64,000 bases of DNA from Pseudodesulfovibrio thermohalotolerans (GCF_021353295.2 NZ_CP120635.1:372001-436000); one strand, 5' to 3'. Positions 35,523-45,328 are shown, numbered from the stretch's first letter. Notes: generated by a model from the sequence alone, not told the origin. Translations and numbers: made by a program.

Positions 35523-36524
35523 CTACGAGGTCAGATCGGCCTTGGACAACACCTCTATGAGACGCCTGAGCATTTCGGTGTCGAATGCGCTGCGCATGGA
35601 CTTGATCCGGGTCAGGGCCTCGAAAGGCGTCAGACCGCGGCCCGTGCGGCCGCGCGTGAGGTTGTCGTATTCGTTGCAGAGGATAAGCGCCTTGACGTAG
35701 GACGGCAGCATGGCCCCGGTTGAGCCGGAGGGATAGCCCAGGCCGTCCTCGCGCTCATGGTGGAACAGGATGCACTGCAAGGCCTCCTGGGGCAGGGGCA
35801 GGGCCGAGCACACACCCACGCCCAGGGCGGGATGGGATTTGACGAGGTCCTTGTCCTCGCGGCTCAGCGCGTCGAACTTCTTGGTGAAGATTTCCTGCGG
35901 CAACTCGATTTTGCCGATGTCGTGCAGGATGGCCCCCATGCCCACGGCCACGAGCAGGTCGGAATCCTCCTTCATGAACGAACACAGGGTGGTCACGGTC
36001 AGGACCATCACCCCGACGCCGTGGTGAAAGGACTCCTCGCCGTCTCGGATGAACCGGGCGAGTTCCTTGAGGGCGTCCTCCCTGGAGAGGAATTTGAGGG
36101 AGTCGGCGATGAGCTTGCGGATGCGCTGGAAGTGCCGCCTGTCTATCGGCGACGGCAGGGAGCTGTCGAAGGCCTCGCGGGCCAGCGCCACTGTGGCGTC
36201 ATTCCAGACGCGGGCGCGCTCGCCCACGGGAATGCTCTCGTCGTCCAGGATTTCCAGAATGTTTTCCTGCACGTAGCGGGTGAATCCGTCGTAGTCCGAG
36301 GCCCGGACATAGAGGTGGTCCACGCCGAGCAGGGACAGCCGCTGCTTGTGCGAGTCCGTGAACAGCTCTCCCTTTTCCGCGTACAGGACGTATTTCCCGC
36401 CCTGCTTCAGGTAGACGGAAAAACCGCCCACCCGCGAAGGAATGACCATGTAGGGCGAAACCTTTATCATGGTCCGGCCTTTGCCGTCGTGCGCGCCTTT
36501 GTCGGCGGAAGGGGTGTTGTCCAT
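35523..36524 (-). CDS. HD-GYP domain protein (probable c-di-GMP phosphodiesterase)
   Basis: This protein has about 333 residues. An N-terminal domain of about 100 residues (IKVSPYMVIPSRVGGFSVYL, then YVLYAEKGELFTD) is followed by an HD-GYP domain. The signature pieces are HDIGKIELP and HHEREDGLGYP, with LCNEYDNLTRGR after. Characterised members hydrolyse cyclic di-GMP. There is no transmembrane segment. The ATG at 36524 (MDNTPSAD) has AAGGAG 5-6 bases upstream and is preferred to 36566. Confidence 0.88.
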   Translation of the reverse strand: MDNTPSADKGAHDGKGRTMIKVSPYMVIPSRVGGFSVYLKQGGKYVLYAEKGELFTDSHKQRLSLLGVDHLYVRASDYDGFTRYVQENILEILDDESIPVGERARVWNDATVALAREAFDSSLPSPIDRRHFQRIRKLIADSLKFLSREDALKELARFIRDGEESFHHGVGVMVLTVTTLCSFMKEDSDLLVAVGMGAILHDIGKIELPQEIFTKKFDALSREDKDLVKSHPALGVGVCSALPLPQEALQCILFHHEREDGLGYPSGSTGAMLPSYVKALILCNEYDNLTRGRTGRGLTPFEALTRIKSMRSAFDTEMLRRLIEVLSKADLTS

Positions 36525-36764
36525 GCGTTCTCCTTGCCAAATGCCGTGGCCGCGTGAAGTCCGCAAGGTGTGGGTGGGAGCTTCGGCAACCCGGCTGCCT
36601 GCGTGAGGCCCGTGGCTTTCCGTCCCCGTCTCGCGACGGGTTTGGCATTGTCTCTATTCACGCATATACGCGCTGCGTGCGGGCCTGTAAAGGACCGAGG
36701 GCGGAGCTGGTGATTCCTTCGCCTCCGCGCTTGCCTTGCCCCCGAGAATGATTACTCTCTGGCG

Positions 36765-39527
36765 ATGCACACCTCCGACTCCAAATCCATTCATATAGAA
36801 GGCGCCCGGCACCACAACCTCAAGGACCTGACCCTGGACATCCCCCGCGAAAAGCTGGTGGTCATCTGCGGTCCGTCCGGGTCGGGCAAGTCCACCCTCG
36901 CCTTCGACATCGTCTATGCCGAGGGTCAGCGCCGCTACGTCGAATCCCTGTCCGCCTACGCCCGCCAGTTCCTGCCGCAGATGGACAAGCCGGACGTGGA
37001 CAAGGTCGAGGGGCTTTCCCCGGCCATCTCGCTGGAACAGCAGACCTCCACCCGCAACCCGCGCTCCACCGTGGGCACCGTGACCGAGGTTTACGACTTC
37101 CTGCGCGTCTTCTTCGCCCGGCTGGGCAAGTTCTACTGCCCGTCCTGCGGAAAGCCCATCGCGGCCCAGACAACGGACGAGATCGTGGAGACCGTCCTGG
37201 GCATGGAGCCCGGTTCCAAGTTCATGCTGCTGGCTCCGCTCGTGGAGCACCAGAAAGGCACGCACAAGGACCTTTTCGCCAAGCTCAAGAAAGAGGGCTT
37301 CGTGCGCGTGCGCGTGGACGGCACGCTCTTCGCTCTGGACGAGGTCCCGGAACTGGAAAAGAACAAGAAGCACACCATCGATCTGGTGGTGGACCGCCTG
37401 GTGCTCAAGGACGGCATCAAGAAGCGCCTGGCCGACTCCGTGGAGCTGGCCCTAGAAAAAGGCGATGAGCGCATGATCGTTTCCGTGGTCGGCGGGGACA
37501 ATGCCGGCGACATCTTCATGTCCACGCTGTCCACCTGCCCCTCCTGCAAGATTTCCATGCCGAAGCTTACCCCGCAGCTTTTCTCGTTCAACTCCCCCCA
37601 GGGGGCCTGCCCGGTCTGCAACGGCATCGGGTCGGTGGAATATTTCGAGCCGGACCTCATCGCGCCCAACAAGGGGCTGTCCCTCAACGAGGGCGGGGTG
37701 ATCCCCTGGAAGTCCGCCTATCGCCAGGAAAAATACGGTCCGCAATTGGACAGGCTCGGGCGGAAGCACGGCTTTACCCTGGACACGCCGCTGGCCGACT
37801 ATTCCGGCGAGGCGTGGGCCGCGCTCTTTTACGGAGATCGGGATATGGATTGGCCGGGCGTGGTGTCGATACTCGAATACGGCCAGCAGCAGTCGGGCGT
37901 CTGGGACCACTGGACCGCCCGGTTCCAGCAGTCCAAGCCGTGCCCGGCCTGCGAGGGCGCGCGTCTCAAACCCGAAGCCCTGGCCGTGCGCGTGGCCGAC
38001 AAGAACATGGTGGAGTTCACCTCCATGTCCATCCAGCGCGCCCTGGAGTGGCTCGAAGGATTGGAGTTTTCCGGCCACGAGACCCTCATTTCCGAGCCTC
38101 TGCTCAAGGAACTGACCCATCGCCTCGGGTTCATGGTCAACGTGGGGCTCGAATACCTCTCCCTCGGACGGAACATGGCCACGCTCTCGGGCGGCGAAGC
38201 CCAGCGCATCCGGCTGGCCTCCCAACTGGGGTCCGGCCTCGTGGGCGTGACCTACGTGCTCGACGAGCCGTCCATCGGCCTGCATCCCCGCGACAATCAG
38301 CGGCTCATCGACACCCTGCGTTCGCTCCAGTCCAGGGGCAACACAGTGCTCGTGGTCGAGCACGACGAGCCGACCATCCGCGAGGCCGATCACATCATCG
38401 AGATCGGCCCCTCCTCCGGCTGGCTGGGCGGCGAGATCGTGTTCCAGGGGCCGGTGGACAAGCTGCTCAAGGCGGATTCCCTGACCGGCAAGTACCTGCG
38501 CGGCGACATGTTCATCGAGCCGCCCAAGACCCGCCGCAAGCCCAAGGGACATATCTCCCTCCGGAAGGTCCAGACCAACAACCTCAAGGACCTGGACGTG
38601 GACATCCCCCTCGGTGTCATGACCTGCGTGACCGGCGTGTCCGGTTCGGGCAAGTCCTCCCTGGTCATGGACTCCCTGTACAAGCACCTGCTCCTGCATC
38701 GAGGGCAAAAGGCCAACGACCCCGGCAAGATCGGCGGCATCGAGGGACTGGATTCCATCGAGAAGGTCATTTCCATCGACCAGTCTCCCATCGGCCGCAC
38801 CCCGCGTTCGAATCCGGCCACTTACACCAAGATATTCGACGAGATCCGCAAGATATTCGCCGGGGCCAAGGAGTCGCGCAAGCGCGGCTACGCGCCCGGC
38901 AGGTTTTCCTTCAACGTCAAGGGCGGCCGCTGCGAGGCGTGCAAGGGCGACGGCCAGATATGCGTGGAGATGCATTTCCTGCCCGATGTCTATGTGACCT
39001 GCGAGACGTGCAAGGGAAAACGGTACAACGCCCAGACCCTTGAGGTGGAGTACCGGGGCAAGACCATCGCCGACGTTCTGGACATGACCGTGCGCCAGGC
39101 CCGTGAATTCTTCTCCAACCACCCGGCGCTCATGCGCAAGCTCGACGTGCTCGCCGACGTGGGGCTGGAATATGTGCGCCTCGGCCAGCCCGCCACGACC
39201 CTGTCCGGCGGCGAGGCCCAGCGTATCAAGATATCCCGCGAGCTCGGCAAGCGTTCCCTGCCCGGCGCGCTCTACATCCTCGACGAGCCCACCACCGGCC
39301 TGCACATGCACGAGGTGGGCAAGCTCATCCGGGTGCTCCACAAGCTCGTGGACAAGAACGCCACGGTCATCGTCATCGAACACAACACCGATGTCATCAT
39401 GGCCTCGGACCACGTCATCGATCTCGGCCCTGGCGGCGGCGAACACGGCGGCCGCATCGTGGCCTCCGGCACCCCCGAGGAGATTATCGCCAGCCCGGAT
39501 TCCGTAACCGGCCAGTTCCTGGTGTAG
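36765..39527 (+). CDS. uvrA: UvrABC system protein A
   Basis: This 920-residue excinuclease subunit recognises DNA lesions. There are two ABC modules, with Walker [10 protein letters not shown] near residue 40 and GVSGSGKSS near 625. Signature motifs are [12 protein letters not shown] and [12 protein letters not shown]. Zinc-finger cysteines are in [12 protein letters not shown] and CEACKGDGQ with [10 protein letters not shown]. The length is normal. It ends at a composite repeat and terminator that also mark the left edge of the accessory island. Confidence 0.97.
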   Translation: MHTSDSKSIHIEGARHHNLKDLTLDIPREKLVVICGPSGSGKSTLAFDIVYAEGQRRYVESLSAYARQFLPQMDKPDVDKVEGLSPAISLEQQTSTRNPRSTVGTVTEVYDFLRVFFARLGKFYCPSCGKPIAAQTTDEIVETVLGMEPGSKFMLLAPLVEHQKGTHKDLFAKLKKEGFVRVRVDGTLFALDEVPELEKNKKHTIDLVVDRLVLKDGIKKRLADSVELALEKGDERMIVSVVGGDNAGDIFMSTLSTCPSCKISMPKLTPQLFSFNSPQGACPVCNGIGSVEYFEPDLIAPNKGLSLNEGGVIPWKSAYRQEKYGPQLDRLGRKHGFTLDTPLADYSGEAWAALFYGDRDMDWPGVVSILEYGQQQSGVWDHWTARFQQSKPCPACEGARLKPEALAVRVADKNMVEFTSMSIQRALEWLEGLEFSGHETLISEPLLKELTHRLGFMVNVGLEYLSLGRNMATLSGGEAQRIRLASQLGSGLVGVTYVLDEPSIGLHPRDNQRLIDTLRSLQSRGNTVLVVEHDEPTIREADHIIEIGPSSGWLGGEIVFQGPVDKLLKADSLTGKYLRGDMFIEPPKTRRKPKGHISLRKVQTNNLKDLDVDIPLGVMTCVTGVSGSGKSSLVMDSLYKHLLLHRGQKANDPGKIGGIEGLDSIEKVISIDQSPIGRTPRSNPATYTKIFDEIRKIFAGAKESRKRGYAPGRFSFNVKGGRCEACKGDGQICVEMHFLPDVYVTCETCKGKRYNAQTLEVEYRGKTIADVLDMTVRQAREFFSNHPALMRKLDVLADVGLEYVRLGQPATTLSGGEAQRIKISRELGKRSLPGALYILDEPTTGLHMHEVGKLIRVLHKLVDKNATVIVIEHNTDVIMASDHVIDLGPGGGEHGGRIVASGTPEEIIASPDSVTGQFLV

Positions 39528-39529
39528 AG

Positions 39530-39620
39530 GCCTCCGGCGTCCCCTCCGGGGAGGCCATGGCTCCGCCCTGGACCCGCCCAAGGCCGAGGGCCTTGAGAAT
39601 CCCATCGCCGCTTTCGGCGG
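39530..39620 (+). repeat. Composite intergenic repeat after uvrA, containing the left 28-bp island repeat
   Basis: The units CCTCCGGCG, CCCCTCCGGGG, CCCTGGACC and a closing CGCCGCTTTCGGCGG match the repeat after katA. The last 28 bases (39593-39620, TTGAGAAT... to ...TTCGGCGG) recur with two mismatches at 50013-50040. Confidence 0.7.
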
Positions 39621-39625
39621 ATTAA

Positions 39626-39666
39626 AACGGCCCCTCTTTCATTAGGAAAAGGGGCCGTTTTTGCGG
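39626..39666 (+). terminator. Terminator of uvrA
   Basis: AACGGCCCCT.../...GGGGCCGTT stem followed by TTTTT. It overlaps the 3' end of the small HTH gene on the other strand. Confidence 0.85.
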
Positions 39667-39842
39667 CCTTGAAATAGACGGTCATAGATGTCTTCCTCGT
39701 TCGGAAAGAACCATGACCCACCACGTTTGACGCCGCCGACGTCTTCGGCATGGTCATAGGCCCAGTCCACGCTTTTGCCCAGAAACGCGGCAACGTCCTG
39801 GGCGTATAATACGCGGGTCTTCAGTTTGGTGTCAAAAGTCAT
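39642..39842 (-). CDS. Excisionase-like HTH protein
   Basis: This 66-residue protein carries a MerR/HTH_17-type DNA-binding segment: VLYAQDVAAFLGKSVDWAYD, then GGVKRGGSWFFP. The second half is typical of excisionase-like proteins next to Desulfovibrio integrases. It is a single domain of normal size. It lies 240 bases from the decayed integrase and just inside the left repeat of the island, consistent with a former recombination directionality factor (inference). Its last codons lie in the uvrA terminator. Confidence 0.7.
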   Translation of the reverse strand: MTFDTKLKTRVLYAQDVAAFLGKSVDWAYDHAEDVGGVKRGGSWFFPNEEDIYDRLFQGRKNGPFS

Positions 39843-39994
39843 GTGCCTTCCGGATTATCTTCGTTCCCCATGGGACGGCCTCCGAACCGCTCGCCAACTC
39901 GGCCAACCCTTCAGTCTGATCACACCGGCGCCTTTGAACTCAAGGAATCGGGATAGGGGATTTTCACTTTTTCGACTCGTTGCTCATGAAGGAC

Positions 39995-40040
39995 GGTCGT
40001 CTGGAGATGAATCGCCTAAGAGATTCATCTCCAGACGACC
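39995..40040. repeat. Perfect 19-bp inverted repeat
   Basis: Arms GGTCGTCTGGAGATGAATC (39995-40013) and its exact complement (40022-40040) surround an 8-base loop, just past the 3' end of the integrase remnant. No T run follows directly. A second hairpin with CCCCGCC/GGCGGGG arms and a CTTCTTCT tail lies at about 40059-40085. Confidence 0.8.
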
Positions 40041-40084
40041 TCACGCCCAAAAGGGAAACCCCGCCGAAAAGGGCGGGGCTTCTT

Positions 40085-40825
40085 CTAACGGGAACTGCCA
40101 AGGTAGGCATCGGACACGTCACGACCGCCGGGGGAATGACCGGCAGTGACTTCGATGTCGTCACGGGCTTCGGCGTCGAGTCGAGGCCATTCGTCCCCAG
40201 CTGTGTCCCGCGCGGCCTTTTGGAAGGCTTCCACGGAAGCGTGTTGGTTTTGCGGCTGGAAACCTGTGTGATCGACGTACCTGTGGTGAAACCGTTCATG
40301 GCGGTTGCTGTGCAGCGTCCGGGGGCGTCCACCCTTCGGGCCATACTGGATGTGAAGGGTGCGACCTTCCTTGTGCCAATCGTTGATCAGATCGACTTTC
40401 GCCGATTCTTCGCGCCGGAGCCCCAGTTCGTACTGAAGTTGGATCTGAGCGGCACATCGGGGACCGTGCTCGTATGACGATTCGGATTTCAGTTTGGCGA
40501 CTGCCCCCAAGACGAATTCAGGGCAACCGCCTTGCTGTTGGCGTTAGCAATGGTCCCGCACTTCACGCTGAACACATCATTGGTCGGACTACTGCGGGTG
40601 TTGCCGTATGTTTCGCTCAGGTGACGGGCTGCCGAAAAAAAATCAGCTATGCGCCCGTCACCCACGCCCAGTTCTTTCATTTTGTAGGTCACCGCCGCAA
40701 AATGTTTGTTGGAAATGTTGGTCCATTTGCGGGCTTAAAATCCGGCTTTACGCAACCGGCCTGCGAAGGTTTTGGCGTTTTGCCGGATTCTGTGCTGTTT
40801 CGAGCGCGGGCCGGACAGCGTTGCC
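40085..40825 (-). pseudogene. Decayed tyrosine-recombinase (integrase) gene
   Basis: Integrase-like pieces lie in one orientation but are broken. An N-terminal core-binding piece (NAKTFAGRLRKAGF) ends in an in-frame stop at 40735-40737. It continues as KMKELGVGDGRIADFFSAAR and then SETYGN, and ends near 40489. The catalytic part resumes in another frame from about 40510. Box-I LQYELGLRREES, the Lys-bearing GPKGGRPRTL and a terminal GRDVSDAYLG with the nucleophile Tyr are present. The HxxR region is disturbed (GHSPGGR). The total of about 245 codons is short for an integrase. One stop plus at least one frameshift make it non-functional as written. Confidence 0.7.
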
Positions 40826-41119
40826 CTGTTTGCGTCCAGTACCAGACTGCTGGATTTCAGATGGAATTTCCTTTTTGAAGTTCGGGGCAGTGCCCCGGGG
40901 CAAAGCCGGTCGGACTTTTCCCGTTGGCCGGGGAATGACCTGCCCATGGCGCGAATGCGCCACACAACAACCGACACGAGACAAATCAATGTCCATTTCC
41001 CACAGAAGGAAAAATCCCGAAAATTCATTTAATAAGGGGTGCCATCACGCAGGTTAGTCCGATGAGAACCTCCCCTGCTTTGCAGGGGGACCAACAAAGT
41101 TTGACTTATGCGGGAATAG

Positions 41120-41632
41120 CATAAAGCCTCTCCTGGTGAGCTGCTCAAAGTGAGCACAGGAGAGGCTTCATGAAGTGCAATTCAAGCCTATGTCACACGC
41201 GGTGGGACTGCAAGTATCACATCGTTTGGATACCCAAGTGCCGCCGGAAAATCTTGTTCGGAAATATTCGGACGTACTTGGGAGAAGTCTTCCATAAGTT
41301 GGCAAATCAGCGTGAGAGCCAAATTTTGGAAGGGTATTTATGCAAAGATTACGTGCATATGCGTATTGCGATTCCACCCAACTACTCCGTGGCGCAAGTC
41401 GTTGGTTTCATAAAAGGGAAAAGTGCAATCCACATAGCTCGTGAAGTCCAGGATCGAGCGCGTGGTTATGCTGGCCAAAGCTTTTGGGCAAGAGGGTACT
41501 TCGTTTCGACCGTGGGACGAGATGAAAAAGTGATTCGCGAGTATATTCGTAAGCAAGAGCAGGAAGATCCGCGAATCGAGCAACTGAAATTCCGCCTTTA
41601 GGCGGTTCTTAAAGCCGCGTTGAGCGGCTCAC
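41120..41632 (+). mobile_element. IS200/IS605-family element (IS200-type, tnpA only)
   Basis: The left end carries a subterminal hairpin (AAGCCTCTCCTG ... CAGGAGAGGCTT, about 41124-41168) directly before tnpA. The right end has a small GCCGC/GCGGC hairpin (41613-41627) just after it. There is no tnpB and no terminal inverted repeats, as expected for IS200. Exact cleavage sites cannot be fixed by eye. A further CCTCCCCTG-type hairpin lies at 41069-41092. Confidence 0.75.
41170..41601 (+). CDS. tnpA: IS200-type Y1 transposase TnpA with altered HUH motif
   Basis: This 143-residue protein has the length and layout of IS200/IS605 TnpA (YHIVWIPKCRRK, VAQVVGFIKGKSAIHIAR, FWARGYFVSTVGRDEKVIRE). The metal-binding HUH normally reads HVH, but here the sequence is KDYVHMRIAIPP. 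The first His is Tyr (codon TAC at 41350-41352, one transition from CAC). The catalytic Tyr in REYIRKQE is kept. Loss of the first HUH His should abolish divalent-metal binding, so the copy is probably inactive. It is otherwise intact and lies in a stretch of lower-looking GC. Confidence 0.88.
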   Translation: MKCNSSLCHTRWDCKYHIVWIPKCRRKILFGNIRTYLGEVFHKLANQRESQILEGYLCKDYVHMRIAIPPNYSVAQVVGFIKGKSAIHIAREVQDRARGYAGQSFWARGYFVSTVGRDEKVIREYIRKQEQEDPRIEQLKFRL

Positions 41633-42096
41633 AAAGTACTATGACCTTCGTCCTGCGCACAAAGCGGTGGCGATGGGGAATTTTGACAAGGATAGATTTC
41701 TAGACATCTACCGTTTATCCGGCGTGGGTGCTGTGCTTCAGTCTGGCGTTTGGATGTGAACGTGTGCCTTTTGGAAATGAACGGCAGCGAAACATAAGCG
41801 TTCATCAGTTTAGACTGTTGCCAAAACTTATGAACGCACCTTGGGTGCGTTTTACCCCCGTCTGGTAAGCGACTTATCCGGTGGATATGCCTTACCATAT
41901 GACGCCGCAAACTCCTCGCGCAAGCACCGGCGACATGATTTCTACACCTCCCGCCGATTTCCCCTGGGAGCGTGACGCAAGCAGTCGCCGGGGCAAGGTC
42001 AAGCCCTTTGGGCGGACGCTTCGCGATCCGCCCTTGCCCCGGCGACTTTGCTTATGTCGTCATTTTCGCAGACGACGGTGAGAGGAACAGTGGACT
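41633..42096. other. Gene-free stretch with two hairpins
   Basis: No convincing gene. A small AACGCACC/GGGTGCGTT hairpin followed by TTTA lies near 41832-41852. A long cruciform spans 41983-42047 with 15-bp outer arms (AGTCGCCGGGGCAAG) and 7-bp inner arms (GGGCGGA). The second lies about 50 bases past the stop of the oxidoreductase gene and may terminate it. Short ORFs here have no recognisable features. Confidence 0.6.
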
Positions 42097-44274
42097 CTAC
42101 TCTTTTTCAACCCGGCACATGAGCGCGGAATGCGGCCAACTGCCTATTTCCGGGCTACAGAATTCCGGCCCGTCCGGGCAGAGCATGTTGGTGTTCGATT
42201 CGAAGACGCCGAACAATTCCGGCAGCTTGCCGTCGCGCTCCGGGAACCACCAGGAGTGCTGGGCGTCCACCATGCTCGGGTGCATGGCGTCCGTGATGTT
42301 GACGCGCTGACGGATGGACCCGTGCGGGGTCGAGATCACGGCCCAGTCCCCTTGGGCCAGACCCAGGTTCGCGGCAGTGTCGGGATGCATCGAAACCAGG
42401 GGATCGGGGACTTTCTTGCGGGCCTTCTCGATCTGGCGCTGTTCCGACTGGTACATGGGCATGAATCGGCTGCCGGTGATGAGGATGAGCGGATACTCCT
42501 TTGCAATGGCCGGTTCGCTCTTCGGGCTCCACACGGGTTCGCGGTACACGGGCACCGGGGACGCGCCCAACTCCTCGAAAATCGAGGACTTGAGTTCGAC
42601 CTTGCCGGACGGCGTGCCGAAGCCAAACTGCTCATAGCGCCGGTATTCCCTGCGGCCGAACACGCCGTTTTGTTCCGCCAACTGTCTGAAGGTCAGACCG
42701 ATGGGCTCCAGGCAGTGGTCATAGACGTCTTCGACGGTCTCCCACGGCCAGTATTGCTCTTGGCCAAGGCGCAGGCCCAACTGCCTGTAGAAGAAGTAGC
42801 TGTCGCGGCGCTCCTCTATCTTGTCGATGCCCTGAGGACAGGCCACGCAGAACCCAGGGGTCAGCCACATCTCGGGCTGTTCCACCGTGGTGGACGCGGG
42901 GAAGACGTAGTCGGCCATGGCTGCGGACGGGGTCATGTAGTATTCCATGACCACATAAAGTTGCAGTGCCTTGAGGGCCTCGAACACTCGTTGCGTGTTG
43001 GGCAGGGCGAGCAGAGGATTGTTCGCCAGGGTGATGGCGGCGGTCACTGGATAGGGTTTTCCGGTTAATATGGCGTCCATGACAGGTCTAGCATGGGCAA
43101 GGTTCGAATGCCACGCCTCGGGCGGAGCAAGGTAGCCCTTGGGGAGTTTGGCGTTGGTCGCCGTGTTCATCTCCCAGCCGGGAAAGCCGAAGAACGGATA
43201 CTCGTCGCTGCCGAGTTGCTTGGCCCTTTGGCTCGCGGGGATCATGTCGTTGCGTTCCAGATAGGTCCAGTCGCGGATTTTGCCGATGTCGCCCGCCAGG
43301 CTGAAGACGTCGCCGCCCGGAATCTCCAGATTGCCGGTGAGGGCTCGAAGAATCGCCCGCCCCCTGGCGCATTGGGTGGCGTTGATTCCCTGTTTGTCCA
43401 ACCCCAGGCCGAAGGGGAGCACGGCCGGAGATATTGTTGCATACGTGCTGGCGGCCTCGACCACGAGCGCGGCCGGCACGGAAGTGATTTCCTCTACTTT
43501 TTCAGGAGTATAGGGTTCAACAGCGTCCTTAAGCTCGTCGAAGCCCACGGTCCAGTCGGCTACGAAATCCTTGTCGTAAAGTTCGTTGGCGATGATGTGG
43601 CGCATCCAGCCCAACATCATGACCATGTCCGTGCCGGGACGGATTTGCAGCCATAGGTCGGCCTTCTCGGCCTCCTTGGTCCGTCGCGGATCGATGACGA
43701 TGAGCTTGGCCCCGTTCTTTTGGGCTGCCACAATCATCGGATACATGCTCACCGGGGTCGATTTGGATGCGTTGTTACCCCATAGGACGACGCATTGCGC
43801 ATCCATGATTTCGCTGCCCATGACCATCCCGCCATAAGTGGCGTACTCGGTTGCGTAGCTCGGGCACATGCAAATGGTGTTCACGCCGCAGGTGTTGGGC
43901 GAGCCGAACAGGTTGAAGAAGCGACGGCAATCCCAATGATATGTCCGTTTCGTTCCGTGCGTGAAGGCAAGCGTTTCAGCGCCATATTGCTCTTTTAGCT
44001 TCGCGAGCTTTTCGGCCACCTCGTTCAGGGCCTGTTCCCAACTGATTCGCTCCCATTTGCCTTCCCCACGCTCGCCGATCCGTTTCAATGGATGGTTCAA
44101 ACGGTCGGGATGATAGATGTGATCCAACATCAAACGTCCGCGTTCACAAAGGGCTCCCCGAGATATCGGATGATCGGGATCGCCGGTGATTTTCACGACC
44201 TTTCCGTCGTCGATGTGCAACAACGTACCGCATCGGGGATGACACAACCCACAATAACTTCTGCGTATTTCCAT
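42097..44274 (-). CDS. Cytoplasmic molybdopterin/tungstopterin oxidoreductase, acetylene-hydratase-like layout
   Basis: This 725-residue DMSO-reductase-family enzyme has no Tat signal. The N-terminal [4Fe-4S] motif is CGLCHPRC with a later Cys in ALCERG. The metal-ligand Cys is probably in NTICMCPSYA. Pterin-contact motifs include WERISWEQAL, VIDPRRTKEAEKADLWLQ, TPSAAMADYVFPA and a C-terminal molydop-binding domain (SMHPDTAANLGLAQGDWAVI). Size, lack of signal and order recall acetylene hydratase and related non-redox or thiosulfate/formate-type members. The substrate is not assignable by eye. No electron-transfer subunit gene adjoins it. GGAGG lies 8 bases before the ATG. Confidence 0.85.
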   Translation of the reverse strand: MEIRRSYCGLCHPRCGTLLHIDDGKVVKITGDPDHPISRGALCERGRLMLDHIYHPDRLNHPLKRIGERGEGKWERISWEQALNEVAEKLAKLKEQYGAETLAFTHGTKRTYHWDCRRFFNLFGSPNTCGVNTICMCPSYATEYATYGGMVMGSEIMDAQCVVLWGNNASKSTPVSMYPMIVAAQKNGAKLIVIDPRRTKEAEKADLWLQIRPGTDMVMMLGWMRHIIANELYDKDFVADWTVGFDELKDAVEPYTPEKVEEITSVPAALVVEAASTYATISPAVLPFGLGLDKQGINATQCARGRAILRALTGNLEIPGGDVFSLAGDIGKIRDWTYLERNDMIPASQRAKQLGSDEYPFFGFPGWEMNTATNAKLPKGYLAPPEAWHSNLAHARPVMDAILTGKPYPVTAAITLANNPLLALPNTQRVFEALKALQLYVVMEYYMTPSAAMADYVFPASTTVEQPEMWLTPGFCVACPQGIDKIEERRDSYFFYRQLGLRLGQEQYWPWETVEDVYDHCLEPIGLTFRQLAEQNGVFGRREYRRYEQFGFGTPSGKVELKSSIFEELGASPVPVYREPVWSPKSEPAIAKEYPLILITGSRFMPMYQSEQRQIEKARKKVPDPLVSMHPDTAANLGLAQGDWAVISTPHGSIRQRVNITDAMHPSMVDAQHSWWFPERDGKLPELFGVFESNTNMLCPDGPEFCSPEIGSWPHSALMCRVEKE

Positions 44275-44603
44275 CGTGGACGCCTCCTGTCCGGTTAAGA
44301 ATATGGGCCATTGTCAATCGAACGCTGACGTAACAGCCCGGTTCAAGTTCCAGTCGTGGTTCCCACGACCCGCATTATAGGGCCCCGCCTGCCTAGGGGG
44401 AGCGGGAGCCCGGCCGCATGTGTTTGGCGCAATTCATCCACTTCATGTTCATGCGAGGGTATAGATTCAACAGTGGATTAAAATAGACCCGTGGTCAATT
44501 TAAAAATAGACTTTCAGTCGAATAAAAAGTAAATGACACCCGGTGGCTTGCTTTAAGCCCCTTAGTCGATCCTGTGGTTTGTCGAGTTTGTGAGGTGATA
44601 TAT
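44275..44603. promoter_or_regulatory. Divergent intergenic region between the oxidoreductase and tetR
   Basis: This 329-base gap contains promoters for both genes by position. It holds a GTCGTGG/CCACGAC hairpin near 44352-44368. The AT-rich stretch near 44476-44530 contains the repeated word AAAATAGAC and the string GTGGTCAA. The complement of that string (TTGACCAC) also occurs before the efflux genes. No gene seen. Confidence 0.5.
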
Positions 44604-45284
44604 ATGAGAAAATATAAAGAAGATTCGGGGCAGGCCGCGCGTTTGAGGACGCACCGAAGAGGGGCCCCCAGAGGGCCGAGGAAGGCAAAGCAGCGGCGTA
44701 AAGTGCTACTTGATTCGGCAGGAAAGCTCTTCGTGGAGAAAGGCTATGAGTCGACAACCATGGATGAAATCGCTTCGGGCGCGGGTTTCGCAAAAGGGAC
44801 GCTTTACCATTATTTTTCGAACAAGGCGGAATTGCTTCTCAGCCTTCGAGAGGAATTCGACAAGGAGGTCGCCCGTCGCATCCAGTCTCATGTGGAGAAA
44901 CAGCCCGCCGACGATTGGAGGGGGCGTATCAAGGCATGGGTGATCGGTGCGGTCGAGGCCTATTTTACCATGAGCGAATTGCACGACCTCGTCGTGTACG
45001 GCTCCGGGATGCCGTTTCGGAACACGATGGCCCATTCGGAGGTTACTCGGCACCTCGCGCGGCTGATCGCCGACGGCGCACAGGCGGGTGCGTGGGATGT
45101 TGAGGATAGCCGCTGGATTGCGTTCATGATGTTTTACTCTTTTCGCGGGGGATGCGATGAAGCCATGGTGGGAGCGCAACCTGCCGAAGATATACCCGGT
45201 CGACTTTACCTTCTTTTCCTTCGCATGTTGGGCGTTAGGGAGAGATCCATTCGCACGAAGGAATGGCCGTCAGGCCGAAAATGA
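44604..45284 (+). CDS. TetR-family transcriptional regulator
   Basis: This protein has about 226 residues. A basic N-terminal tail (RTHRRGAPRGPRKAKQRRK) precedes the TetR HTH (LFVEKGYESTTMDEIASGAG, FAKGTLYHYFSNKAELLLSL). A helical ligand domain of normal length follows. The ATG at 44604 has TGAGGTGA upstream and is preferred to 44574. It lies 80 bases upstream of the RND efflux pair in the same direction and probably represses it and itself. Divergent control of the oxidoreductase gene is possible. Confidence 0.92.
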   Translation: MRKYKEDSGQAARLRTHRRGAPRGPRKAKQRRKVLLDSAGKLFVEKGYESTTMDEIASGAGFAKGTLYHYFSNKAELLLSLREEFDKEVARRIQSHVEKQPADDWRGRIKAWVIGAVEAYFTMSELHDLVVYGSGMPFRNTMAHSEVTRHLARLIADGAQAGAWDVEDSRWIAFMMFYSFRGGCDEAMVGAQPAEDIPGRLYLLFLRMLGVRERSIRTKEWPSGRK

Positions 45285-45328
45285 TCCCATGTTGTTTTTG
45301 CGGAGAAAGTCTATCAACCAGTGATTAG

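Noticed and set aside
41629..41910. 93-codon minus-strand ORF after the IS200 element
   Set aside because: No recognisable family or ribosome site, and it overlaps a hairpin region.
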